Assembly: GCA_003339415.1 (NCBI GenBank)
Contig: PDHQ01000257.1
Location: forward strand, 1 to 47,270
DNA from: Ophiocordyceps camponoti-saundersi (nom. inval.)
Taxonomy: Eukaryota; Ascomycota; Sordariomycetes; Hypocreales; Ophiocordycipitaceae
Direction of reading: 5' to 3'
Length of the DNA stretch: 47,270 bases
Of this stretch, positions 1-11,143 are shown one piece after another; positions within the stretch are counted from its first letter, which is position 1, and each line of letters opens with the position of its first letter. Below the pieces are notes generated by a model. That model did not search any database. It worked only from the letters and a program-made list of their open reading frames with translations, and was not told the origin of the DNA. A program made the position numbers and the translations under genes.

Positions 1-936
1 CAGTTAATAGGTTTATCCCTTAGGGGATAAGAAGAGCAGTTAACGGGTTTATCCCCTAGGGGATAAGAAGAGCAGTTAACGGGTTTATCCCTTAGGGGAT
101 AAGAAGAGCAGTTAATAAGTTTATCCCCTAGGGGATAAGAAGAGCAGTTAATAAGTTTATCCTTTAGGGGATAAGAAGAGTAGTTAACGGGTTTATCCCT
201 TAGGGGATAAGAAGAGCAGTTAACAGGTTTATCCCTTAGGGGATAAGAAGAGCAGTTAATAAGTTTATCCCCTAGGGGATAAGAAGAGCAGTTAACAGGT
301 TTGTCCCTTAGGGGATAAGAAGAGCAGTTAATAAGTTTATCCCTTAGGGGATAAGAAGAGCAGTTAACGGGTTTATCCCTTAGGGGATAAGAAGAGCAGT
401 TAACGGGTTTATCCCTTAAGGGATAAGAAGAGCAGTTAACAGGTTTATCCCCTAGGGGACAAGAAGAGCAGTTAACAAGTTTGTCCCCTAGGGGATAAGA
501 AGAGCAGTTAACAAGTTTATCCCCTAGGGGACAAGAAAAGCAGTTAACGGGTTTATCCCTTAGGGGATAAGAAGAGCAGTTAACGGGTTTATCCCTTAGG
601 GGATAAGAAGAGCAGTTAACAAGTTTATCCCTTAGGGGATAAGAAGAGCAGTTAACAGGTTTATCCCTTAGGGGATAAGGAGAGCAGTTAACGGGTTTAT
701 CCCTTAGGGGATAAGAAGAGCAGTTAACGGGTTTATCCCTTAGGGGATAAGAAGAGCAGTTAACAGGTTTATCCCCTAGGGGACAAGAAGAGCAGTTAAC
801 GGGTTTATCCTTTAGGGGATAAGAAGAGCAGTTAACAGGTTTGTCCCCTAGGGGACAAGAAGAGCAGTTAACGGGTTTATCCCTTAGGGGATAAGAAGAG
901 CAGTTAACGGGTTTGTCCCTTAGGGGACAAGGAGGG
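1..936. repeat. 36-bp palindromic minisatellite, 26 units
   Basis: There are exactly 26 head-to-tail units of 36 bp with no insertion or deletion: unit starts fall at 1, 37, 73 and so on to 901, and a broken 27th begins at 937. A unit reads CAGTTAA, a variable 3-base step, TTTATCC[C/T][C/T]TAGGGGATAAGAAGAG. Unit positions 13-30 form an 18-bp palindrome, TTATCCCCTAGGGGATAA, perfect in the units at 37, 109 and 253 and, as the variant TTGTCCCCTAGGGGACAA, at 829. Unit-to-unit differences are all transitions (C/T, G/A). Each unit keeps a CA dinucleotide (GCAGTT), unlike the DNA to the right. The array may continue left of the window. Each palindrome presents two convergent GGATAA sites that resemble GATA-factor motifs; whether they are bound is unknown. 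Confidence 0.98.
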
Positions 937-1022
937 CAGTTACGTAAGTTGTTATATATAATATAGGAGATAAGAAAAGGTAACAAAATATGCTTAGTCG
1001 ATAAGATAATTTGTATGTTATG
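1..1022 (-). other. stop-free frame through the minisatellite (12-residue protein repeat), no ATG
   Basis: Read on the minus strand, one frame stays open from the stop at 1,023-1,025 to the window edge, about 340 codons. The 36-bp period gives a 12-residue repeat close to SSYPLRDKPVNC, with variation Y/C at position 3, R/G/K at 6, P/L at 9, V/I at 10 and C/Y at 12. The other frames I checked meet a stop in the repeat unit. The upstream 29 codons are AT-rich and hold no in-frame ATG, so a normal start is missing; an upstream exon, or chance, would be needed. Against coding: the DNA palindrome forces the YPLRD segment, and the neighbourhood is silenced transposon DNA. For: no frameshift in 26 units. 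I treat it as an open frame and not a gene call. Confidence 0.35.
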
Positions 1023-1136
1023 TTATAAAAACTGATTTTCTAGTCCTAGACCTATAGTTTAGACGTAAATCTGCCCCTACTATTAATAAGGATTTTATAA
1101 AAAGGGCTTATAAATACTATATATCTTATAGATAAC
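937..1136. other. array edge, partially RIPed transition
   Basis: A truncated repeat start (CAGTTA at 937) runs into AT-rich DNA. CA and TG still occur several times between 940 and 1,140, so this is a gradient from the array to fully CA-depleted DNA. No gene or RNA was recognised. Confidence 0.5.
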
Positions 1137-3917
1137 ATGCTAGAAATAATAGCTAAGTATAGTAATAAGTATAATAATAGGATATTTTAAGGAAAAGTAA
1201 GATTTTTTACTTATAGCTTTAAAAAGTAGCTCGGCGAGCATAAGCTTATTAGCGGACTAGTTAACTTTAAAGCGAAATTAAATAACGGGGGATATTACTA
1301 AGGTAGTTTTTTATAAAACTAAGGAATATAAATACTTATATTATTTAACTTATAGAAGGAGGGGAGGGAGGAAAGGGCAAAATATATAATAGGGGTATAG
1401 AAAGAGATCCTATATTTATAGGGAAAGGGAGTAGCGTTTAACTACGTTATTATATTATATACGAAATAAAAGGAAAAATAAGAATATAGCTACCTTTCGA
1501 TAATAATACTCTAGTACTAGAGTAAGGGATTCGTTAGATACGAGCTAAACCGCGTTATTAAAATCGCCGGTATTAATATTTTAAAGATAGTATAGTATAG
1601 AGAGGTAAGATAGTTAATACCTAAGCTAAGACTCCTTATATAAGATTAGGTTATATTAAAAGCGGGAGAGAAGCTAATATATATAAGCGTAATCGATATA
1701 GTTATATTAAGCTTATATAAGATAGCGGCTAATAAACTTAGTATTATAAGTTTAGAAAGATAGGAGGATATAAAGTACCCTTTTAAGGCTAAAAGATAAA
1801 GAATAGATAAGGGTTATAATAAAAGTAAAGGATTAATAACGATAAGAGGGATATGCCTATTCTATATACTACCTTTATACTAAGTATTTAAGATAGATAA
1901 ACTATTTACGCGTGCGTAAATAGAAGGCGATAAAGCGGAACTAAGTAACTACTAAGGACCGGATAAAGGAGGCGAAACGATATAAAGCGAAGAATATAAT
2001 ATAAATACGTAGTAGGAGGAGATAGATAACGCGGGAAAAGATACCGGAGGAATAATATCTCTTATAGCTAGCTTTATAAATAAGGTTCTTATAAGTTTAA
2101 TAGGAAGCGAAGATAAGGTAAGAGGAAATAAGGAGGTTTAGTACTATCTCTAAGCTAATATTTCCCTTTTTTTATAAGGAGAAGCGGAAAGGGAAAGCGT
2201 TAAAGGAGAGAGAGAGGGGATAATAATAAGTATATCTTATAAAGGAGAAATATAAAATACCGTGCTAAGGGATATAATAAAGAGGATAGGAGAGCTAAAT
2301 ATATTAGAAATATTAGGTATACGAGATAAGCGTAACGAAAATCTAAAGGAAATAAAATAGGAGAGGGAGCGGAAAGAAAAGGACGCGCGGAATAATAAGA
2401 TAAAGAAGAAAAAGAAAAGTAATAGTTTAAGTAGAACGGTATTAATAGGAAGCGTAGTAAAGGATACGGAGGATATACGTAAGGCTATATTATAGAAGAG
2501 AGATTCGTAATAGGCCGATAAAGCTAAAAACGAAACCTACGCTATATTATTAACGGTAAGTCCGCGAAAGCGAAAAAGGAGGCTAGCTTACCGTATTATA
2601 AAAACTAAGAGAAAGAGGAAAAGCACGAAGACCGAGAGGAAGAGGAAAAAGGTGCTTAGTTTAGAATAACCGAGATAACGTAAAGTAAAGGCTATAAATA
2701 TAAAGGAAAATATAAATAAGGAAAAGGTAATAGAGGCGGTAAATAAGATATCGGAATTTAAGGTATTAAGAATTAAGATATATATAAACTACGAGGATTA
2801 AACGGAGAAATATTATATAGAAGGAAAAGGTATCTTAAGACTTAGCGAGGCTAAATTAAGTATAGTAAAGAGCGGAAGGAAGATTTATATAAAGAATAAG
2901 TATAAGCGGGATATAATACTAAAATATATAAGAATAGGTATATTTATCTTAGCCTAATTACCGGGTCTAATAGTAAGTAACGCGTAGAGGTAAATTAATA
3001 TCGCGGTTAAAAGGCATTTAAGATAAAAGCTATTAAAAAGAAAGGGTAAAGTAAGGATAAGAGAGGAGCGTAAAATAGTAAGAGATAGGAAAAGGTAGAA
3101 TATAGGGAATACTAAGTTAAATAGTAATAGGATATTAAGTTAGTAAAGATAACTATAAGGGAAGCGTGCTAAGTAATATAAAAAAAATATTCGGTTTCGA
3201 TCTAGCGAGAGTAAGTATTTATAAAAAAGGGGGAGAGAGAGAAAGGATATTTTTTTTTTCTTATAGATTTATTAAATAGTATATAATTCCTATTTACTTT
3301 TACCGCTATCGCTTTATCGAAAGGAGAAATATCGTTATTTTATATATAAAGAATTACTATTTAGCTTATACTTACGTAAGCGAAAGTAAATAAACCTAAA
3401 CCTCTATACCCCCCCTAGTAAAGTAATAAGACTTATACCTCCTTACCCTCTTAATTATCCTTAGTTAAGTTATAAGATAATAAGACTTAAATTTCCCTAT
3501 CTTTTAGTTTTTTATCGGTTAAGTTATAGAGAGTTCCGTATTTATATATTTAGAAATATAATAGTAAATTACGGGCGACCGCGAGAGGGTCTTCGATCTT
3601 TATTATTTTATTATTACTAATTAGTATAAATCGTTACTTTACGATATAAGCGGGGTAATTATATATTTAATATACTTTATAAGCGCTTAAACTTACTCGA
3701 TAAAGTTATAAACTTTTACTTTAATCGTAAGAAGTATATCGTAGACTTATTTTATTTAGTTTATAATATAAATAAGATAACGCCTTATATATATATATCG
3801 GGTATACTTAATATAGACGACTTTTACTTAAACTATAGTAAGCGTATAGATAAATTATTATATCTAATCTATAATATAAATAGAATAACGGCGGAGGTCC
3901 GCGGATTAAGCACGTAA
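1137..3917 (+). pseudogene. RIP-killed long ORF (~926 codons in one frame), unrecognised, probably transposon-encoded
   Basis: One frame runs from an in-frame ATG at 1,137 to a TAA at 3,915-3,917 with no frameshift. It is interrupted only by TAA/TAG, as expected when CAA, CAG and TGG are hit by CA-to-TA change. Stop density is low in the best parts: 10 in about 264 codons at 2,163-2,955 and 4 internal stops in about 204 codons at 3,303-3,914, where the last 95 codons (3,630-3,914) are fully open. Visible features are a basic nuclear-localisation-like cluster at about 2,560-2,665 (runs such as PRKRKRR and ERKRKK), a charged segment rich in K and E just before it, and an acidic DD pair near 3,820. 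No His or Gln codon context survives, so residues are biased to Y, I and stop. I do not recognise the family; a transposon ORF is the likely source because only repeated DNA is normally RIPed. The ATG may be original or chance. Confidence 0.7.
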
Positions 3918-4854
3918 CTTAATAGAGATTTATTTTTAAAAATTAATAATTTAAAAAGATATATTTTAATATTTTTTTTTATATATTCTTTATAACGGAG
4001 TAATATTAGCAGAATAAGATACTTTTTCGAAATAAAACTTATAAGTAATAATAAGAGAGAGGGGGGGGCAAGGGGAGGGGGGGTTTATATATTAAGAAAC
4101 GGAGACGTGAATCTATCGTAACTTAGCTAAATAAGTAAATAAAAAAATAGTATAGTAAACTAATAACGTTATTATATAAATAGTAAAGAAAGACCGATAA
4201 AACGAAACTTAGAAGAATAGCGTTTATTTCGTATTTTCTAAAGCGTAGTAATATTATAAGGCTATAAATAGCTATTCGAATAAAAAAGAAGATAAGATCG
4301 GGATAGATTAAGGTTAGCTAATAAAGGCGTTTATATATTATAATAAATTAAATAAGATAAGATAGATAAAGCTAAGGAAAAAAAGTAAAATAAAGTAACG
4401 AAACTATTAGTTAGATTAAATCGTAAATAATATAATAGTCTAAAATTAGTAATTAATCGCTATACTCGATAGTAATAAAAAGGCAAGGGAGGGTAGTTTA
4501 ATAGATACTTAAGATCTTATAAGGCGATAATTAATATAAATACTCGAATAGATAAGAGGTATACTATAGCGGTATAGAGTTTTTTAAAAAAGTGTAATAC
4601 CTCTCCTTTATCTACTTATATATAATTATACTTTCGCGATTATAGCCTTATCTTAAGGTATCTTTATTATAAAAACCGATTTGCTTAGTAGGACCTATTT
4701 TCCGGATAGGTAAATTAATAAGATCCGAGGTTTAATAGTTATATAAAGCCTTAATATCGAAGGATTTTTTTTCTTCTTTTCTTCTATATATTAAATAAAA
4801 ATACCTAAATAGTTAGAAGGGTAAATAAGCAGTATAGAGGGTTATATAGGAAAG
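3918..4854. other. AT-rich spacer, no gene seen
   Basis: CA-depleted DNA with a G-rich tract at about 4,049-4,083. I see no coherent reading frame, RNA gene or flanking repeat. Confidence 0.5.
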
Positions 4855-5745
4855 CTCGTTACTAATTATACTTAATATTATTATAATTATTAAGCGTATT
4901 CGTAATAATATATATATAAAGCTTTAGCTAAATTTTAAAAATATAAGTAGTTACGCTCCTCTCTAAGGGCGGATATATATTACGCGAGCGCCCTTTCGAA
5001 ATAAGAGGTTAAGATATAGCTAATAAAAGAGCGCGGCGAATTAGCGAGGTAGGAATAAAGTAATCTTTAAAAGTAAATTTTTAATCTTATCTTCTTAATA
5101 ATATATTAAGTAGTAATATCGTCGCTTTTTATTTATATAATAACGATATAAGTAAGATATAAGAGGAGTATAATCTTATTAGCTTATAGAGAGTAAGGAG
5201 TAGCTTTTATTATATTAAAAGAAAAGGGCGTATTATAGAAAAGTAGCTATACGGCGAGTAGGAGTTAAGAGAGTTAGTCTTAAAATATAAAAGAATAAAT
5301 TATCCGTAATTAACGAATAAATAAGTCGTTTATAAAGATAAGAAAAGTATAATATAAGGTAATAATAGGATACGTAGCCTTTTTTTTTTCCTTTTAGGAA
5401 AAATAAATATAAATAAGAGAAAATATAAAGAGAATATAAAATATTAAATAAGGTAAAAGATATAAAATAGAAAGAAAAGAAAATAAAATACTTAGCTTAT
5501 TTATAAAAAAGATAAAATATAAGGAGGAAAAGATAGTAAAAGAGAGAAAAACGTAATATATACTAATATAAGGGCGTTCGTTAATATAAGTATATATATA
5601 TACGTTAGTAAGTATATTAAGGAAAAGAAGAGAAGGAGAGAGAGAAGGAATAAATAAGGGAAAGTAAGATAAAGCCGGGAAAAAAATGCCCGTTTACTTA
5701 TATAATTACTATAAGTAAGAGAATAATAGGTACGCGAAAAGATAA
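4855..5745 (+). repeat. repeat family R1, copy A
   Basis: First of five same-strand copies. Shared landmarks are a TTACTAA...AAGCGTATT head, a TAGCTACGCTACT-like block (here TAGTTACGCTCCT), a TTCGAAATAAG block, and a tail TAAGGTAATAATAGGAT near 5,355. A downstream segment with an alternating AT tract and TTTACTTATATAA at about 5,692 resembles the tail of family R2. Differences between copies are mostly transitions. It is probably an LTR or the terminal region of a retroelement, but no partner boundary is proven. Confidence 0.7.
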
Positions 5746-6439
5746 GGAGAATAGCGAGGGAGCGAGGAGAGTGGCGGGGGGGAGAGAGGGCGAGAGGGCG
5801 AGAGAGAAAATAAGGCTAAGCTGCTAAATTTTTTTTTTTCGGGGTTTTAATTAAGGGCCTTAGCCGGGGCAAATTAAGTAAGAGAGCGAATAAAAGATAA
5901 GCTTTATTTTTTTTAAAATAGGTTTTAAAGTATATAAATATATATAGAAAATAAAGTTAGAATAAAGAGGTAAGATATAAGGCGCGGCATATAAGTAAAT
6001 ATATAATATATAAATATATATAGTTTACTTATATAGATATTATAAGGAGCGAGATATAGAAGAAAGGCTAAATATATAAAAATAGCGTTTATAATAATAA
6101 TAGTAGCTATATAGTTAAAATATAAAAAGTAGAGAAGTATAGTAAAAACTATATATAAAAAGGAAAATATAATAATATAATAAAGGTAAATAGGAAGATA
6201 TAAATATAATATTATTAATACTAGAATAAGTATAATAACTAAAGTAAGTTATATTTAACCTTAACCTTATTTATAGTATTTACTATAATTTATTTTTTAA
6301 AAGGAGAGTAATTAAAAAAAGAAAAAAAAAAAAAGAGAGAGAGAGAGAGAGAGGGGAAATTTTTTTTTTCTTCGTATTATTATATTAATATCTATATATA
6401 GCTATAAAAGTAAGAATAAATAAGAAAATTAATATAGGA
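5746..6439. other. spacer with GA and poly-A/T tracts
   Basis: Contains GA-rich sequence (about 5,750-5,815), a poly-T tract near 5,828 and a mixed A-rich/(GA)n tract near 6,316-6,355. No gene recognised. Confidence 0.5.
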
Positions 6440-7320
6440 AAAGTTTCTACTAATCGCAGTTTATATTATCGTTACTACTAAGCGTATTTATAGCAAAATA
6501 GGAAATAAGTATAGCTAAATTTTAAAAATATATATAGCTATGCTACTATCGGAAGTAGATATATATCGCGTAAGCGCTATATTTAAAATAAGGCGTTTAG
6601 ATATATTTAACGAAAGGAGATAATAAATAGATAAGGTAGCTACGGCTATAATCCTTAACTAGGGATCCTCGCGATACGGCGAGCATAGCGCGGAAAAATC
6701 TTATAAATTATATAATCTTAGCGATCTAAGTTCTTATACTATTATCGCCTTTAAGGCGTAGAGTAACGGGGTAGGTAAGTTAAGAGAGGAGTGCTATTTC
6801 GTTAGCTTATAGAAAATTAAGAAAGGCGTTTTTTTATTCGGAAAAAAAAGGGCGTTTAATAGCAAAATAGTACCGCCGCTAGTAGTAATTAAAGGGGACG
6901 GTTCTAAAAGGCAAAATAATAAGATAATTACTATTCCGCGGGTAAAAGAGTCTTTTAATAAGTCCGAGTAAAGTAAGATATAAGGTAATAATAGGATTTA
7001 TAGCCCTTTATTAGAAATAATTAGCTTAAATAGGAGGAAATAGAAAGAGAGGATAATTTTTTATATAAAAAGTAAAGTATAAAGTATAGGGAAAAAAAAT
7101 ATACTTATTTTTTATATAAGCTATAAATAGTTAAGAAGAGAAGATAATAAAAAGGATAGAAATATCTTATATATCGATTTAGACGTGCGTGCGCTAATAA
7201 GTAAGTAGGCGAGTATTTATATATATATATATATATATACGAGTAAAAAGAAATATAGAGAAGCTAGGAAAATAAACGCCTATTTACTAAAATAACTACT
7301 ATTAGTAAGATAATAAGTAA
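6440..7320 (+). repeat. repeat family R1, copy B
   Basis: Aligns by eye with copies A and C throughout: AAGCGTATTTATAG at about 6,481, TAGCTATGCTACTATCGGAAG at about 6,534, a CGCGGAA block near 6,690, and TATAAGGTAATAATAGGATT at about 6,980. The tail includes (AT)n at about 7,217-7,238 and a CCTATTTACT motif near 7,278. Confidence 0.75.
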
Positions 7321-7599
7321 GGGTATAGGATAGCGAGGACTTAACTAAGGCTAGGTAAGGTATACGAGGGTTAATAGATATACGCGGTATATTAAGAGGA
7401 GTAGGAGAGTTAGTAAGGAGATATATTAAAAAGGAAAAAGGATAAGGTTTTTAGCTATTAAAGACGGTTTCTCTAAATATAAGGGGGTAAGCTATAAAGT
7501 AAATAATAAAAAGGATTTTTTTTTTCTTTTTTTTTTCCTTAGTAATCGATTAAGTTATATAAGGGTAAATAATAAATATAAAAGTTTATATAAGAAAGA

Positions 7600-8470
7600 T
7601 TATTACTAATTATAGTTAGTAATATCGTTATTACTAAGCGTATTTATAATAATATAGGAGATAGGTATAGTAGAATTGCGAAAATATATATAGCTACGCT
7701 ACTATCGGAAGCGGATATACCTTACGTAGGCGCCGTTTTCGAAATAAGGCGTTCGGAAATAGCTTAAAAAAAGGCGTAATAAATAGAGAAAATAGCTATA
7801 AGTATAATTTTCAGCTCGCGATCCTCGTAATACCGCGAGAACGGCGCGGAAGAAACTTTTAGATTATATAATTTTAATAATTTAGGTCTTTATATTAAGG
7901 TTATAGTTTAAGACTATATTAACTTCCTAAGTAAGATATAAAAAAAGTATAATCTTATTAGCTTATAAAGTATTAGGAGGAGCCTTTATTATATTAAAAA
8001 AAAAGGGCGAATTATAATAATATAATATTACCGCTAGTAAGAGTTAAAAAGTTTAGTCCTAAAAGGTAAAATAATCTTATCGTAATCGGGGGCGAAATAA
8101 TTTCTTCTAATAAGGCTAAGGAGAGTACTATATATAGTATAAAGAGGATCTATTACCCTTTAATAGAAAATATTAGCCTAAGTGAGAAAAAATAATAGCG
8201 GGGGATAAAATATTATATAAGAGAAAGGTAAAGATAAAAAGTAAAAGTAAAATAAAAATATAATACCTAGTTTATTTATAGAAATAGCGAAAAGATAAGA
8301 AGATATAATAACGTACGTTAATATAAATATACGTATATAAGGGCGTAAGTATATATATATATAAAGATAAAAAGGTAAGGGAGAGAAAGTATAAGAGAAT
8401 ATAAAGCTAAGGAGCTAAGATAAAAAGCTTACGTTTACTTAAATAATTAAAAATTATAAGAGAAAAGATA
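7600..8470 (+). repeat. repeat family R1, copy C
   Basis: Best preserved copy by eye. Landmarks are AAGCGTATTTATAATAATAT at about 7,637, TAGCTACGCTACTATCGGAA at about 7,691, a TTTTCGAAATAAGGCGTT block near 7,736, and the CGATCCTCGTAATACCGCGA block near 7,819. Together with copy B it forms two closely spaced direct copies. Confidence 0.75.
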
Positions 8471-9825
8471 TATATAAGATAGCGAGGAGTCGAGTAATAT
8501 TAAGATAATAAGCGCGGTAAAGGATATATTAAGGAGATAAGGAGAAAATATATAAGTAAGGAAAGATAATAAAGTCTAATTAAGAGAAAATAAGATCTAA
8601 GTATAGTGCGATAAGCTAGTCGAAAAATATATATAAAGAGGATATAGGTATTTTTTTTTTCTATATAAATATATAAAAAAGTAAAATATAGGAATAAGGG
8701 GCTACTTTAATTAAACGCTTATAAATAGATAAATATTATTTAATAAATTTAAGAAGTAAAAGATAATAAGGATATAAAAATATAAATATTTTCTTTTTCG
8801 CCGTAAGTTTTAAGATAAGATTACGGTACGAGATATTTTTAGTAGCTTTAAAAACAGGTTTAAGGGCTAAATACTAATTTTATAATACCCGTTTAAAATA
8901 TAATATTAAGATATATTATATATATTAACTATAGCCGCTATTATAATATTATATAATTATCTTTTTTTTTATAATATTAATCTATAAAAGCTCTAAGGCT
9001 TAAGAAATAAAATAAACTATCTAGTATTATTATATCTAGGCATTTCGTAGGGGAAGAAGGATACCCTAGGAAAGCTTAGTAAATACCTAAGTAAGGTACC
9101 TTACTAAGTAACTATATTATTTAAATAATAGAAGTAGGGATCTCTAGCTATAAGGGGATAAGCTAAATAGTAATTCCCTATATAAAAGAGGATAAGAAGT
9201 TAATTTTTAAGATAATAAAAAGAGAAAAGAAGATACTTTAAAGTAAAACTATTTAATCTAAAGCTAAATATCTTAAAAATAATATTAAAATTAGTAATTT
9301 ATTATAAAAGAGTAAAGTATAAAAGTAAGGCTCTAATTCTATTTAATAGAATTCTTACTATTATAATTTATAACGCTAATTTCCTTATCTTTAAAGGGAA
9401 AGTAGACTATATAAATACTTAGTAATAGCCGATATATTACCTTAGCCGCCTTTATAATATAAATCTAAAGAAGATTTTAAAAGGCGAGGAAGACTAGGAT
9501 ACTATTTAATTAAGATATATATATATTATTAAGAGGCTTACCTTTTAGTTTAGCGTTTATTTTCTTTAAGTATTACTATTATAGCTGCTAAAAGATAGCT
9601 TTAGGACCGGGATAATAAGTACGTTTATTAAGATAAGAGGAAATATATTATAATATAAAGAGTATAAGATTTAAGGCATAGCGCTTAGAATATCTATATA
9701 TTAAGTATATTATATATAAATATATATATAGCTTAATTATAAGGCGGGTTAGGAAGATATACTTTATATAGAGGCTTCTAAAAGTATATAGCTAAGATAT
9801 AAAGTTAAAATAAAGTAATAAGGTG
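8471..9825. other. AT-rich stretch, no feature resolved
   Basis: CA-depleted DNA between repeat R1 copy C and the LTR-type repeat at 9,826. I did not find a low-stop reading frame, tRNA-like fold or boundary repeat. Confidence 0.4.
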
Positions 9826-10095
9826 CGGGGGGGGTATATATATATATATTACGTATATATAAACTATCACGTATACGTATATAAGAAAGTGCCTAGTTTA
9901 TATATATTATAAAAGTAAGTATTAGTTTAATAAATAAGGGCCGAAAAGCTAAAAAGAAAATAGCCGCTATAGCGTAGTTATAAGTATATATATTAGTTAT
10001 AGGATTAAGGCGCTATTACTTATACTCGCTACTTATAAGGAGGATACTAGTCTCTACTATATTTTTAGATAAGACTTAATATAAAATATTAAATC
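9826..10095 (+). repeat. left member of an LTR-type direct repeat pair
   Basis: About 250 bp that realigns with 12,462-12,690: a G run followed by (TA)n, then TTATAAAAGTAAGTATTAGT, an AAGGGCCGAAAAGCTAAAAAG block, and CTCTACTATATTTTTAGATA. Differences are mainly transitions plus short indels in the AT tract. The same orientation and ~2.4-kb spacing suggest LTRs of a small or deleted retroelement. Terminal TG/CA would have been destroyed by RIP, and no target-site duplication was identified. Confidence 0.65.
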
Positions 10096-10530
10096 TAAAT
10101 ACTTTTACTATTATTTTAATAATAGTTATAAGCTAAGTCTGCTTTATCTAATCCGATTAGTTATATAAAGTCTTTACTAAATAAATATTACCTATTTTTT
10201 TTCTTCCTTTTTTTTTTATATATAATATATCTTTATCTAAAGATTCTATTTATTCTTAAAAGCCTCCTTAAATCCTCTATAAATATAAGGACTAAACTTA
10301 ATAATATTATAACTTAAAAAAAGTTACCGAACTTTATAATATTTAAAAATATATTAATTTAGATATATCCTATAATAAACTTACTAGACCGAATAAACGA
10401 AAATATATCCTCTTAAATACTTAAGCTTATTAACTTAATAACTTAGAATTAGAACTATTCTTTACTTATAAGATATTACTTTATATAATTATAGCTAAAA
10501 AGAATATAATATAATAAGTAGTATACTTTA

Positions 10531-11143
10531 GCAGCGGTAATAAACACGCCTAAAGAAAAATAAGTATATAACTTAGCTAAAAGATATCTAAGAGCTTTTA
10601 TAAGGTTCGATTAAATAGTTCCTTAACCTTTTCTTTTTTCTAAAAGTATTTATAGATTAGGATATAAAAGGTGAACGATATAGGACTAAGGTTATTACTA
10701 GGTATATAGCTTAGATTAGTTTCCCTCGAAAAAGGAAGAAATTAAGTAAGTAATTAGCCCTAACCTTATCTTTATAGCTATTATAAAAGTTATTTATCGT
10801 AAGTTAAGTCTTAGAGAGGACTTATAGTAAAAACTCTACTAACCTTATAACTTTATTTTAAACTTTATACTTTTATACTATAAATTCCTAATTTAAAAAC
10901 TTATTCTTAAGTTCTTAGCACTTAATTAAATAGTTCTTATTTTCTTTTCTCTTTCTTCTTTTATCTTTATATATAGAAAACTAACTTCTTATTATTTTCC
11001 CTATAAAGAATTACTATCCGGCATTTCCCCCTATAACTAGAGATCCCCCCTTATATTAGTTAAAGACTTTAGTTACCTAAGAAGTTACGCTCCTTATATA
11101 TCTACTACGCTTACTTAAGGTATCCTTCTTCCCCCGCTAAAAT
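10531..11143 (+). repeat. repeat family R4, copy 1
   Basis: One of four main same-strand copies. Landmarks in order: GCGGTAATAAAC, AATTAAATAGTTCCTTAACC-like, a CTCTACTAACC block, TAGAGAATTACTATCC-like, GAGATCCCCCCTTATATTAG, GAAGTTACGCTCC, and the end block CTACTACGCTTACTTAAGGT. Function unknown. Confidence 0.75.

Noticed and set aside
1..936. CRISPR-like array or telomere
   Set aside because: There are no unique spacers, since the repeat is head-to-tail without gaps. TTAGGG appears once per 36-bp unit and not in tandem, so it is not telomeric repeat.
3810..3830. Reverse-transcriptase-like NIDDF (YxDD box)
   Set aside because: The residue before the hydrophobic position is Asn and not Tyr, and no other reverse transcriptase motif was found around it.
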